Shown here piece after piece: positions 1-8,916 of a stretch of 64,000 bases of DNA. Both the position numbers and the translations under genes were made by a program. Position 1 is the stretch's first letter, and each line of letters begins with the position of its first letter. The notes below the pieces were generated by a model, which was not told the DNA's origin, made no database searches, and was given only the letters and a program-made list of their open reading frames with translations. The DNA comes from [Clostridium] fimetarium (GTDB taxonomy: Bacteria > Bacillota > Clostridia > Lachnospirales > Lachnospiraceae), in NCBI RefSeq assembly GCF_900111235.1, contig NZ_FOJI01000012.1:1-64000 (forward strand). Reading direction: 5' to 3'.

Positions 1-90
1 TAATTTATAAAACTGCAATTGGTAAGCCGTATGCCTTAATAGGGCACGTGCGGTTTGATAAGGGGGTAGCCTAGAAATAGGTTACCCTAC
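1..90 (+). mobile_element. Group II intron, 3' end (domains V and VI), cut by window edge
   Basis: Bases 24-56 fold as a group II intron domain V. The AGC triad at 25-27 pairs with the 3' strand at 53-55, the lower stem AGCCGTA faces TGCGGTT, there is a two-base AC bulge at 46-47, and a GCC/GGC upper stem. Bases 64-87 form a ten-pair domain VI-like stem with a GAAA loop. The intron probably ends near 90 in the usual purine-pyrimidine (AC). I do not see a clear bulged branch-point A, so hydrolytic splicing or a different local pairing is possible. The reverse transcriptase and the rest of the intron would lie left of the window. Confidence 0.75.
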
Positions 91-189
91 TTTATGATTT
101 TTATAATTAAAGAAATGTTGGTTATGAAGAAAGGTATGATTAAAAAAATATTACAAAATAATGAACCTTTCATAAAGGAAGGGAACTAG
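91..189 (+). CDS. Possible 3' exon of the intron-interrupted gene (sigma factor tail?)
   Basis: Directly after the predicted intron end the frame starting at 91 stays open for 32 codons to a TAG at 187-189. It ends in a Lys/Glu-rich tail (KKILQNNEPFIKEGN). The next gene is a DUF4179 protein, and such anti-sigma-like genes usually follow an ECF sigma-70 gene. A short basic tail would fit a sigma region 4 C-terminus. The fragment is too short to prove this, and the assignment rests on context. Confidence 0.3.
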   Translation, partial: FMIFIIKEMLVMKKGMIKKILQNNEPFIKEGN

Positions 190-222
190 TTAAAAAGATA
201 CTTATCAAGGAGGGATATGTAT

Positions 223-1572
223 ATGAAAAGTAATATTGAGGATGGTTTATACGAGGCATTTGATGATAGAGAGTATTCATCAGATAAGCTAAGAGAAAAT
301 ATTCGTATTAAGCTAACCGAAATGGAAAAGAAAACGATTCAAGAAAGTGAAATAATAAAAAATCAAATAATAGAAAATGAAATTGTAAAAAATAAACTAG
401 GAAAAAATATAATTGTCAAATCAAACAAAAGATTTCATATGACGAATTTTAATTTTGTCAGAAAGGTTGCAATTGCTGGAGTGGCTTTAATGTTCATTTT
501 AACAATAACGATTGCAACAAATGTTGGCGGCGTAAAGGCATCTATCCAGAAAATATTCGCATTTATTCCGGGGGTTGGCGTTGTGAAAGTTGATGATATT
601 GGCAGTTTATATTATATGAAAGGTGATTCGCAGACTAAAGGTAATGAAAATTATGAAGTGAAGTTGAATTATATTTATCCAGATATGAAATTAGTAATCG
701 GAGATAAAATTTATGAAAGTTGGTCAAGTGTTTCGGGAGGGAACAAATGTGAAACGTGGATTGATGTAAAGGACGTTACTTGGAATCTGACAGATGTATA
801 TCAAATTGTTGTTCAAGATATTAAGTTCGATTTTTCCCTGCAGGATTATGAAGTTTATGAACAAGCGGAAGGTATTGGACCAACACAGAGGTTAAATGAT
901 ATTTCTATGACGGCAATCCCAAAATGGGAAGAGAACAGTGTTGTAATAGCGCTTTACGATCTGAATTACAGTAAATTTGATTCTATAGGTGGATATAATA
1001 AATATTCGCTTTCGCAATATACGCCATATCTTACAATAGGAGATGCTACGATTAATCGTGAAAAGATTGATTTAGATAGGGGGGAGGAGAAGATGGTTTT
1101 TGATTTGTCAGGTATAGAATTAACGGAAGATTTGAAAGCAAACGCCGTTATTCATATTCCGAGAATCGGGGTCGGAAAAAAGGAGAATCAAAAGATCGGT
1201 ATATCAATCGCTAAAGATGGAACATATCACGCATCCAAAGAATCGGTGCAGTTTTCTGACAGTACAATGCATATTATCAAGGTAGAAAAAGCATCTAAAG
1301 TAGAAAAATACAAAGATTTTGAAAATTGCTTGAAGTTTACATTAAAATTTGATTACAATATGGAAAATTTAGAGCTAGAGAATTTTAGCAAGCTTTTACT
1401 GAGTGATGGTAAAGTAAAAAATCTGGGATGGTCCTGCGAATATGACGAAAATACTGGATACTATTCTTTATATATTCAAGATTATGCAGAAACAAGTAAA
1501 ATAAAGTCAATTACATTTGGTGAACTTAATTATTATATTAATGATGAATATCAGATAGATTTAGGAAGATAA
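223..1572 (+). CDS. DUF4179 membrane protein, probable anti-sigma factor
   Basis: A single-pass membrane protein with a charged cytoplasmic N-terminus of about 80 residues, one transmembrane helix near residues 81-100, and a large extracytoplasmic part that opens with the IFAFIPGVGVVKVDD stretch typical of DUF4179. Such proteins sit next to ECF sigma factors in clostridia and are thought to hold the sigma factor at the membrane until an envelope signal arrives. The start at 223 is preferred over the in-frame ATG at 217, because AAGGAGGG at 207-214 is only 2 bases from the latter and 8 from the former. The N-terminal segment contains a degenerate repeat rich in Ile, Glu, Asn and Lys. The signal sensed is not evident. 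Confidence 0.7.
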   Translation: MKSNIEDGLYEAFDDREYSSDKLRENIRIKLTEMEKKTIQESEIIKNQIIENEIVKNKLGKNIIVKSNKRFHMTNFNFVRKVAIAGVALMFILTITIATNVGGVKASIQKIFAFIPGVGVVKVDDIGSLYYMKGDSQTKGNENYEVKLNYIYPDMKLVIGDKIYESWSSVSGGNKCETWIDVKDVTWNLTDVYQIVVQDIKFDFSLQDYEVYEQAEGIGPTQRLNDISMTAIPKWEENSVVIALYDLNYSKFDSIGGYNKYSLSQYTPYLTIGDATINREKIDLDRGEEKMVFDLSGIELTEDLKANAVIHIPRIGVGKKENQKIGISIAKDGTYHASKESVQFSDSTMHIIKVEKASKVEKYKDFENCLKFTLKFDYNMENLELENFSKLLLSDGKVKNLGWSCEYDENTGYYSLYIQDYAETSKIKSITFGELNYYINDEYQIDLGR

Positions 1573-1605
1573 TGGTGGTAGTAAAGCCACAGAAAGTAGG
1601 AAAAT

Positions 1606-1992
1606 ATGAGAATAAGCCATATTGCTCTATATGTGAAAGATATTGAGAAAGTGAAAGAGTTTTACAAAAAATATTTCTGTGCAATTGAAAACGGAAAGTA
1701 CCATAATTCGAAAACTGGGTTAGAAACTTATTTCCTGAGCTTTGAAGGAAGTGATACAAGATTGGAGATTATGACAAGACCTGAAATGCAGGTTGGTAAC
1801 AGTGTAGATGTGAGACTTGGATATATTCATCTTGCCATTAGTCTAGGAACAAAAGCAAAAGTTGATAAACTGACCAATAAACTTAAAAATGATGGTTATA
1901 CCATTTTGAGTGGTCCAAGAATCACAGGAGATGGATATTATGAGAGTTGTGTTTTAGATTGTGAGAATAATCAAATTGAAATTACTGAATAA
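1606..1992 (+). CDS. VOC (glyoxalase/bleomycin-resistance fold) protein
   Basis: A 128-residue protein with the vicinal oxygen chelate fold. It opens with the MRISHIALYVKDIEKVKEFYKK type start that carries the first metal histidine (H5). A second His follows in the YIHLAISL strand, and the protein ends with a CENNQIEI strand carrying a Glu ligand. Single-domain VOC proteins of this size act as dimers, often on thiol conjugates or antibiotics, but the substrate cannot be read from sequence. It lies 33 bases after the DUF4179 gene and may be co-transcribed. The RBS (AGTAGG) is weak. Confidence 0.75.
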   Translation: MRISHIALYVKDIEKVKEFYKKYFCAIENGKYHNSKTGLETYFLSFEGSDTRLEIMTRPEMQVGNSVDVRLGYIHLAISLGTKAKVDKLTNKLKNDGYTILSGPRITGDGYYESCVLDCENNQIEITE

Positions 1993-2108
1993 AACCTTAA
2001 ATGAAATATAGCCCTATAGCAAATCGCCAGGCTGACAATTTACTATGGAGCTATATAATGGAGGAGAAAAACTGTATAAAAAAAAGGAGAAAGCGATATT
2101 AATGAAAC

Positions 2109-2140
2109 GAAAAAAGTATAATAAGTTTAAATTATACTTT
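2109..2140 (-). terminator. Terminator of the GH1/GH94 operon
   Basis: Read on the minus strand, AAAGTATAAT and ATTATACTTT form a ten-pair stem followed by a run of six T. The stem overlaps the last codons and stop of the beta-glucosidase gene. A weaker dyad lies at 2007-2055 beyond the VOC gene on the plus strand. Confidence 0.65.
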
Positions 2141-3491
2141 TATACCATAGAGCTGAATCCTTTGGTATACGTTCCTGGGTTTGATAATCAATATATATAA
2201 GTCCGAATCGGTCTTCATATCCATTGTGCCACTCAAAATTATCAGTAAAGGACCAATGAAAATAGCCACTTATGTCTGTGCCAGCTGAATATGATTTTTC
2301 TAATTCGAGAAGGTAGCGTTGTAAAAAATCAATACGTTCTTGATCGTGAACTTTTCCATCAAGGTATATTTTGTCATGGCAGGATAAGCCATTTTCGGTA
2401 ATGTATATAGGGAGTTGATAACGTTCATATATAAAACGGGTTCCCCAGTTCATTACCTCAGGAGTGATGGGCCATTTTAGCGCAGTGCGAGGAAATCCAG
2501 GTTCTCTTGGAACAAATCCATTAGAATCAACGCAGTGCCCATTGTAGATATTAACGCCTAAAAAATCAATAGGCTGATGCATGATTTCCATATCACCATC
2601 TTTAAAAGCAGAAATCAGTTTGGATGCAGGTTCTCCAAGGATATCAGGATACTTCCCTAAGCATACGGCATCGCAAAAGATGGTATGACAAAACATCCAA
2701 TTATCTTTCGTCACTGTAAATGACATACTTCTAGCAGTGTCAATATCTTCCTTTGTGGAACTTTTGAAATTAGTGCTACTACTATCTTGATTTTCATAAG
2801 GATAACATAATTCTCCAGTACTTGAAAATCCAATCAGTACTGGTGCATTTGCACTTAAACGCATTGCATTTACTGCCATTCCATGAGCCAATGCTAGATT
2901 ATGAATAACGTTTAGGGTTGCCCCCATTGATAGTTTTAGTCCAGGAGCATGAATGCCGTTATGATATCCAAGAAATAAGATAATTTGAGGTTCATTAATA
3001 GTAATATAATTTTTGACGCGGGTTGAAAAATGTTTGCAAATAAAAGCTGCATATTCTGAAAAAGCGACGGCTGTATCACGATTTTGCCATCCACCCTGAT
3101 CTTCTAATGCTTGAGGAAGATCCCAGTGGTATAAGGTGATATACGGAGTAATATTATATTCAATTAGCGCATCTACTAATTTATCATAAAATTCTAAACC
3201 CTTTGAGTTAAGTACTTTGTCGCCGTTAGGAAAAACTCTAGGCCATGAAATTGAAAAACGATAAGCGTTAATCCCTAAAGAATGCATAAGCTTAATGTCA
3301 TTAAGATAATTCTCGTAATGATTACATGATATGTCCCCCGTTTGTGCATTAGCAATATTAGAATTCTCATGGCAAAAGGCATCCCAGATAGAGGGACCCT
3401 TTCCATCGCAATCCCATCCGCCTTCAATTTGATAAGCGGATGAAGCTACACCCCAGACAAAATTAGATTGAAAATTAAATTTTAATGACAT
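2127..3491 (-). CDS. GH1 family beta-glucosidase
   Basis: A complete glycoside hydrolase family 1 enzyme of about 454 residues, cytoplasmic with no signal peptide. The acid/base Glu is in TINEP (about residue 167) and the nucleophile Glu is in YITENG (about 366). The N-terminal FVWGVASSAYQIEGG motif and the SWPRVFPNG loop are family hallmarks. It probably cleaves cellobiose, cellodextrins or aryl beta-glucosides brought in by the adjacent ABC importer, possibly after phosphorolysis by the GH94 enzyme encoded upstream. The start at 3491 is chosen because GAGGAGG lies 9 bases upstream. Longer in-frame starts to 3509 would put the Shine-Dalgarno sequence inside the gene. Phospho-beta-glucosidase activity cannot be excluded by sequence alone, but the ABC rather than PTS context argues against it. 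Confidence 0.92.
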   Translation of the reverse strand: MSLKFNFQSNFVWGVASSAYQIEGGWDCDGKGPSIWDAFCHENSNIANAQTGDISCNHYENYLNDIKLMHSLGINAYRFSISWPRVFPNGDKVLNSKGLEFYDKLVDALIEYNITPYITLYHWDLPQALEDQGGWQNRDTAVAFSEYAAFICKHFSTRVKNYITINEPQIILFLGYHNGIHAPGLKLSMGATLNVIHNLALAHGMAVNAMRLSANAPVLIGFSSTGELCYPYENQDSSSTNFKSSTKEDIDTARSMSFTVTKDNWMFCHTIFCDAVCLGKYPDILGEPASKLISAFKDGDMEIMHQPIDFLGVNIYNGHCVDSNGFVPREPGFPRTALKWPITPEVMNWGTRFIYERYQLPIYITENGLSCHDKIYLDGKVHDQERIDFLQRYLLELEKSYSAGTDISGYFHWSFTDNFEWHNGYEDRFGLIYIDYQTQERIPKDSALWYKSII

Positions 3492-3567
3492 AAGCATATG
3501 CCTCCTCATGAATCAAGATATCTATTAGTAAAACGTGAATCGAGATTCCTATATAGTAAAAACAATC

Positions 3568-6006
3568 CTAGTTTCCCATAAATGCAACAACATCATAAGA
3601 TTTTTGACCCTCAACAAATGGGATGATATTTCCATCAATTAATTTTCCATCAACAGAGAGGGCAGATATTCCTTTTTCAACACCATTCGGGTTTTTGATT
3701 ATAATATTATATTGTGCATTTCTAAATACTCTTGTAATTTTTAATTTTTTTGTAGTTGAAGGAATACAAGGATCAATCATCAGTCCAGCGAAATCAGGTC
3801 TAATTCCTAAAATATGCTGTGATACATTCGTAAATGTCCATGCAGCAGTTCCGGTAAGCCAACTGTTTTTTGCTTCACCATGGTGAGGCGCATCAATTCC
3901 TGCAATCATCTGTGAATATACATATGGTTCTGTTCTGTGAATATCGCTAATATCTTCAAGATAGGCAGGACATGTCTTTTTATATACATCAAATGCACGG
4001 TTACCGTGGCCTAATACAGTTTCTGCAATGGAAATCCAAGGATTGTTATGGCAGAAAATACCACCGTTTTCCTTGTACCCTGGTGGATATGTTGATATTT
4101 CACCAAGATTTAAGTAATATTTGCTGTAGGTTGGTTGAAGAAGTACAATTCCATATTGTGTATCAAGATATTTTTCAACAGAAACAAGTGCTTTTGCTGC
4201 AAGACCTTCTTTAACACCAATGCCGGCCATAACGCAGAAACCTTGAGGTTCGATAAATATTTTACCTTCTTCACATTCGTTGGAGCCTACTTTTTCACTG
4301 GCTGCATCATATGCACGAAGGAACCATTCACCATCCCATCCGGATTTTAATACTGAATCATACATAGCGGCTACGTTTGCGTTGACAGTATTGGCTTCAT
4401 CTATGTGACCAAGGTGATTCAATATCGCGTTAAAATCATTTCCGTATTTGACATACATGCCAGCAATAAATAGTGACTCAGCAACAGGTCCTTCAGATGG
4501 ACCACTGGTCTGGAATGATTCATCAGGCACTTTTGAAAAGCAGTTAAGATTTAGACAATCATTCCAATCAGCTCTTCCGATGAGTGGTAAATTATGTGGA
4601 CCACGATTCGTAGTAGTGAATTTAAATGAACGACGTAAATGCTCCAAGAGAGATTCCGCTTTACTTAAATCATTATCGAAAGCGACACTTTCATCAAGAA
4701 TTCCATAATCACCAGTTTCTTTGATATAAGCGGCAGTTCCAGCGATAAGCCACAATGGATCATCATTAAAGCCACTTCCAATATCTGCGTTTCCTTTTTT
4801 TGTCAAAGGCTGATACTGATGGTAGGCGCTTCCATTTTCGAACTGAGTAGCTGCGATATCTAGAATCCTTTGTCGTGCGGATTCGGGAATCAAATGAACG
4901 AAACCTAATAAATCCTGACATGAATCTCTAAATCCCATTCCACGACCAGTACCTGATTCGTAATAAGAAGCAGAACGAGACATGTTAAAAGTAACCATAC
5001 ATTGGTATTGATTCCATATATTAACCATTCTACATAGCTTTTCATCAGCTGTTTCAACAGTGAAACGAGACAATAATCTATCCCAGTGAGTTCTTAAGGC
5101 AGCTAATGCATCATCAACTTGTGAAACGGTTTGATACTTTGAAAGTAATTCTCTGGCAGGTTTTTTATTGATAACACCGAAAGATTCCCATTTTTCTTCT
5201 TCTTTGTTTTCTATGTAACCAAGAAGGAAGATATAGGTTTTTTCTTCGCCTGGTTCTAACGTGATTGATACATGGAAAGAACCGATAGGAGACCATCCAC
5301 TTGCAATTGAATCTTTGGAACTTCCGTTAATAATTGCCTCTGGTTTAGCAGGACTTCCATAAGTCCCTAAAAATGATTCACGATCAGTATCAAATCCTGT
5401 AACAGGAGCATTTACAGAATATACAGCATAATGATTACGTCTTTCACGGTATTCAGTCTTGTGATAAATACATGAGTCTTCAACCTCAACTTCTCCAGTA
5501 CTGTAATTCCTCTGGAAATTAGTCATATCATCTACGGCATTCCAAAGGCAAAATTCCACATAAGAAAAGAGTGAAAATGTCTTTGACTCTGTACCATTGT
5601 TTTTCAAGGTAACTTTGTTGATTTCACAGTTGTCACCAATTGGAACAAAAGCAGTAACAGAAGCATCAAGATTGTTTTTCTGTCCACTCATTTTTGTATA
5701 TCCAAGACCGTGATGGCATGAATAACTATCTAACTCTGTTTGAGTTGGTTGCCATCCAGGATTCCATATTGTATCGTTTTCTTTGATATAATAGTAGCGA
5801 CCATTATTATCAAGTGGAGTATTGTTATAACGGTAACGCGTTAATCTAAGAAGCTTTGCATCTTTGTAAAAGCTGTAGCCACCTCCAGTATTAGAAATTA
5901 AAGAAAAGAAATTTTCACATCCAAGATAATTAATCCAAGGAAGCGGTGTTTTGGGAGTAGTAATTACATACTCTTTTTCGACGTCATCAAAATAGCCATA
6001 ATTCAT
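3568..6006 (-). CDS. cbp: GH94 cellobiose phosphorylase
   Basis: 812 residues, the usual length of clostridial cellobiose phosphorylases. It shows the N-terminal beta-sandwich ([15 protein letters not shown], then PWINYLG) and the (alpha/alpha)6 barrel with [10 protein letters not shown], where the WND Asp (near residue 480-490) is the catalytic acid. It also has the [15 protein letters not shown] and [18 protein letters not shown] substrate and phosphate site motifs. The reaction is reversible phosphorolysis of cellobiose to glucose-1-phosphate and glucose, saving one ATP per disaccharide. It is the first gene of a minus-strand operon with the GH1 gene 76 bases downstream. The divergent promoter region carries LacI-type half sites. 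Longer cellodextrins are handled by a separate GH94 subfamily, which I consider less likely here. Confidence 0.93.
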   Translation of the reverse strand: MNYGYFDDVEKEYVITTPKTPLPWINYLGCENFFSLISNTGGGYSFYKDAKLLRLTRYRYNNTPLDNNGRYYYIKENDTIWNPGWQPTQTELDSYSCHHGLGYTKMSGQKNNLDASVTAFVPIGDNCEINKVTLKNNGTESKTFSLFSYVEFCLWNAVDDMTNFQRNYSTGEVEVEDSCIYHKTEYRERRNHYAVYSVNAPVTGFDTDRESFLGTYGSPAKPEAIINGSSKDSIASGWSPIGSFHVSITLEPGEEKTYIFLLGYIENKEEEKWESFGVINKKPARELLSKYQTVSQVDDALAALRTHWDRLLSRFTVETADEKLCRMVNIWNQYQCMVTFNMSRSASYYESGTGRGMGFRDSCQDLLGFVHLIPESARQRILDIAATQFENGSAYHQYQPLTKKGNADIGSGFNDDPLWLIAGTAAYIKETGDYGILDESVAFDNDLSKAESLLEHLRRSFKFTTTNRGPHNLPLIGRADWNDCLNLNCFSKVPDESFQTSGPSEGPVAESLFIAGMYVKYGNDFNAILNHLGHIDEANTVNANVAAMYDSVLKSGWDGEWFLRAYDAASEKVGSNECEEGKIFIEPQGFCVMAGIGVKEGLAAKALVSVEKYLDTQYGIVLLQPTYSKYYLNLGEISTYPPGYKENGGIFCHNNPWISIAETVLGHGNRAFDVYKKTCPAYLEDISDIHRTEPYVYSQMIAGIDAPHHGEAKNSWLTGTAAWTFTNVSQHILGIRPDFAGLMIDPCIPSTTKKLKITRVFRNAQYNIIIKNPNGVEKGISALSVDGKLIDGNIIPFVEGQKSYDVVAFMGN

Positions 6007-6170
6007 AGTTTGTTCTCCTTATTGATATAATTAGATTATAAGAACTTAGTAGTTTTTATAATTAGTTTTGCGAAGCTGAAACAAGAATCTTCTTATGTGC
6101 AGTTACTTACATCTCACATAAATCAAATCGGTTATGTAATAGGTTGAAATATGTATTAATGAATCTAAGT

Positions 6171-6182
6171 AAACGATTAAGT
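6171..6182. promoter_or_regulatory. Candidate LacI-family operator 1
   Basis: The 12-mer AAACGATTAAGT occurs here and again at 6377-6388 in the same divergent intergenic region. The AAACG half site is typical of LacI-family operators. This copy lies about 165 bases ahead of the phosphorylase start, where its promoter should be. Confidence 0.5.
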
Positions 6183-6337
6183 TAAATTTAAGCGCTATAA
6201 ACAATATAATAATACACATATTCAGTATTAGTATATTAAAGCATTCTGAAAAAATCAACAGTATAATTAAAGATTGTGCAAATTGCATAAAAAAATAGAG
6301 ATTATATTGTAAAATATAGAGAATATTGTAAAATACA

Positions 6338-6366
6338 TTGCATTTATGCTTAGAATGTGATATATT
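6338..6366 (+). promoter_or_regulatory. Promoter of the LacI regulator/ABC importer operon
   Basis: TTGCAT at 6338-6343 and TATATT at 6361-6366 are separated by exactly 17 bases. The second operator copy begins about ten bases after the -10 box, a position where a bound repressor would block initiation. Confidence 0.5.
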
Positions 6367-6376
6367 TTAGTCACGA

Positions 6377-6388
6377 AAACGATTAAGT
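6377..6388. promoter_or_regulatory. Candidate LacI-family operator 2
   Basis: Second copy of AAACGATTAAGT, inside CACGAAAACGATTAAGTAA. It overlaps the expected transcription start of the regulator gene, so autorepression is likely. Confidence 0.5.
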
Positions 6389-6425
6389 AATAGAACACAA
6401 TGCTCAAGGAAGGAATTGAAATACT

Positions 6426-7436
6426 ATGGTTTCTATGAAAGATATTGCAAAATGTTGCGATGTTTCTATTGCAACAGTCAGCAAGGCACTTAATGGTCAT
6501 AAAGATATCGGGGAAGAAACCAAAAGGAAAATCAAGGAAGCGGCTGCCAAGATGGGGTACTATCCAAACTCAGCAGCGAGAGCACTTAAGACACATCGTT
6601 CGTATAATATTGGAGTTTTGCTTAATGACGAAGCCCATAGTGGATTGACTCATGAGTATTTTTCGGCAGTTCTTGAAGGCGTGAGGGTGGAAGCCGAAAG
6701 TATGGGGTATGATATAACATTTATTAATACTCATAACAGCAAGATGACATATTATGAACATTGTAAATACAGAGATCTGGATGGTGTAATAATTGCTTGT
6801 ACAGATTTTGAGACGCCTGAAGTATTGGAATTGATTGATGGTGTGATTCCAACGGTAACAATTGATTACATTTTTAATAATTGTACATCAGTTGTATCAG
6901 ATAATGTAAAGGGGATGAGAGAACTCGTTCAATATGTGTATAATATGGGGCATCGTCGAATATCTTATATACATGGACAAAGAGAAAAAGCAGTTACAAG
7001 AGATCGTCTTGCAGCATACTACAACATCTTAGAAGAATTAGATGTTGAAATAAGAGATGAGTATGTAAAACCGTCGTTATATTTAGATTCGGAAAAAGCG
7101 GAAGAAGCTACATATGAACTGTTGGATTTAAAAGAACCTCCAACATGTATTATTTATCCGGATGACTTATCTGTAACGGGAGGGATTAATGCATTAAGAA
7201 GTAGAGGGCTGAATGTTCCAGATGATATTTCAGTAGCAGGGTATGATGGAATTAAATTATCTCAAATGTTGAATCCTAGAATTACTACAGTAAAACAGGA
7301 TACAGATATAATTGGGAGAACTGCAGCAAGGGAACTAATCAATGAAATAGAAAAACCCAAAAATGCTTTTGCAAAACGAGTAATGGTACAAGGAGAAGTT
7401 TTACCTGGAGAGTCAGTAGGAAAGGTAGCAATGTAA
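6426..7436 (+). CDS. LacI-family transcriptional regulator of cellodextrin use
   Basis: 336 residues. The N-terminal helix-turn-helix is the canonical LacI type (DIAKCCDVSIATVSKALNG), followed by a hinge helix (NSAARALKT) and a periplasmic-binding-protein-like effector domain with the VAGYDGIKLSQMLNPRITTV signature. It sits between the divergent GH94/GH1 operon and the importer genes, with AAACG-type operators in its upstream region. It probably represses both units until a beta-glucan sugar binds; the exact inducer is unknown. The RBS AAGGAAGG precedes the start. It is probably the first gene of the operon with the binding protein 35 bases downstream. Confidence 0.88.
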   Translation: MVSMKDIAKCCDVSIATVSKALNGHKDIGEETKRKIKEAAAKMGYYPNSAARALKTHRSYNIGVLLNDEAHSGLTHEYFSAVLEGVRVEAESMGYDITFINTHNSKMTYYEHCKYRDLDGVIIACTDFETPEVLELIDGVIPTVTIDYIFNNCTSVVSDNVKGMRELVQYVYNMGHRRISYIHGQREKAVTRDRLAAYYNILEELDVEIRDEYVKPSLYLDSEKAEEATYELLDLKEPPTCIIYPDDLSVTGGINALRSRGLNVPDDISVAGYDGIKLSQMLNPRITTVKQDTDIIGRTAARELINEIEKPKNAFAKRVMVQGEVLPGESVGKVAM

Positions 7437-7471
7437 TTAATTTGTAATTAAATTTAGAGGAGGATTTTAGA

Positions 7472-8830
7472 ATGAAAAAGAAGTTAGTTAGTTTATTATT
7501 AGTATGTATTATGGCAATGATGTCATTAGTAGGGTGTGGCACTAAGGCACCAGCTGTTGTAAAACAAACACCTGAAAATCAAGGTAAAGTATTAAATATT
7601 TATTGTTGGAATACAGAATTTCAAGATAGATTCGAATATTTCAAAAAAAGCGGAAAATTACCAGCTGATATGAAAGTGAATTTCATAGTAACTCCTAGTG
7701 CTAATAATGCATATCAAAACGCATTAGATGCAGCACTATTGAAACAAGACTCAGCAGCAGCTGATGACAAGATAGATCTTTTTCTTGTAGAAGCAGATTA
7801 TGCATTGAAATATGTTAATTCAGATTATTCAATAGACGTTGTTAATGAGGTTGGTCTTTCAAAAGAAGACTTATCTAATCAATATCAATATACAAAAGAT
7901 ATTGTAACAAATACTAGCGGCGTTCAAAAAGGCGTAACATGGCAAGCAACTCCTGGTTTATTTGCATACAGACGTTCAATTGCTAAAGAAGTATTAGGAA
8001 CAGATGATCCAGTTAAGGTACAAGCAGCACTTAATGGCTGGACAGCATTTGATGCAGTAGCAGTTAAAGCAGCTAAATTAGGATACAAAATGCTTTCAGG
8101 ATATGATGATTCATATCGTACATTTTCTAATAATACAGCAGCTCCTTGGGTAGATAAAAACAATAAGATTGTTGTTGATGCTAACCTTATGAAATGGGTA
8201 GATCAGACAAAGACATATACAGATAAGAGCTATAATAACAAGACTTCATTGTGGGATGCAACTTGGGCAAAAGATCAAGGACCTACAGGTAAAGTATTTG
8301 GTTTCTTCTATTCAACATGGGGAATCAACTTCACATTACTTGGTAACTCATTAGCTACTCCAACTACTGAAGGCGGAAAAAATGAAGTTGGCAATGGTAT
8401 TTTTGGAGACTATGCAGTATGTGCTGGTCCTCAAAGCTATTACTGGGGTGGATCATGGATTTGTGCAGCTAAAGGAACTGATGATCTTCCTGTAATCAAA
8501 GATATTATGTACACAATGACATGTGATTCTGCTACATTAAAGAGCATTACTACAGATACTCAAGATTATACAAATAATGTTGCAGCTATGAAAGAAATCG
8601 CTGCAAGTAGCTTCAAATCAGATTTCTTAGGCGGACAGAACCATATTGCATTATTCGCAGAAGTAGCACCTAAAATTGATATGAGCAAAATATCACCTTA
8701 TGATCAAGGTTTGAATGAATCATTCCAAAACGCATTCCACGATTATTTTAATGGTAAAGTTGAAATTAGTGCAGCTTTAGATAACTTCTACAAATCAGCA
8801 ATAGAGAAATATCCAAATCTTTCAAAATAG
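7472..8830 (+). CDS. ABC importer sugar-binding lipoprotein
   Basis: 452 residues with a lipoprotein signal: MKKKLVSLLLVCIMAMMSLVGC gives a lipobox LVGC with the lipidated Cys at about 22. The mature part is a cluster-B type extracellular solute-binding protein (ILNIYCWNTEFQDRF near the start, many aromatic residues such as QSYYWGGSW), resembling clostridial cellodextrin-binding proteins. It would capture cello-oligosaccharides outside the membrane and deliver them to the two permeases that follow. No ATPase gene is present in the operon, so a shared MsmK-type ATPase encoded elsewhere is likely. The RBS AGAGGAGG is strong. The cellodextrin specificity is inferred from the neighbours. Confidence 0.88.
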   Translation: MKKKLVSLLLVCIMAMMSLVGCGTKAPAVVKQTPENQGKVLNIYCWNTEFQDRFEYFKKSGKLPADMKVNFIVTPSANNAYQNALDAALLKQDSAAADDKIDLFLVEADYALKYVNSDYSIDVVNEVGLSKEDLSNQYQYTKDIVTNTSGVQKGVTWQATPGLFAYRRSIAKEVLGTDDPVKVQAALNGWTAFDAVAVKAAKLGYKMLSGYDDSYRTFSNNTAAPWVDKNNKIVVDANLMKWVDQTKTYTDKSYNNKTSLWDATWAKDQGPTGKVFGFFYSTWGINFTLLGNSLATPTTEGGKNEVGNGIFGDYAVCAGPQSYYWGGSWICAAKGTDDLPVIKDIMYTMTCDSATLKSITTDTQDYTNNVAAMKEIAASSFKSDFLGGQNHIALFAEVAPKIDMSKISPYDQGLNESFQNAFHDYFNGKVEISAALDNFYKSAIEKYPNLSK

Positions 8831-8867
8831 TTAAAAAAGATAGTTTATTATCTTAATGATAAAAATT

Positions 8868-8895
8868 TTGGAACACGAGTAAAATCGTGTTCCAA
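8868..8895 (+). terminator. Intra-operon hairpin between binding protein and permeases
   Basis: TTGGAACACGA and TCGTGTTCCAA form an 11-pair stem with a six-base loop and no long T run. Such hairpins behind binding-protein genes often stabilise the upstream mRNA or partly terminate, so that binding protein exceeds permease. Confidence 0.6.
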
Positions 8896-8916
8896 TTAAA
8901 TTAGTGAGGTAGAAAT

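Noticed and set aside
3623-4708. Plus-strand frames opposite the cellobiose phosphorylase
   Set aside because: Antisense shadows of a conserved 812-residue enzyme; none has an RBS.
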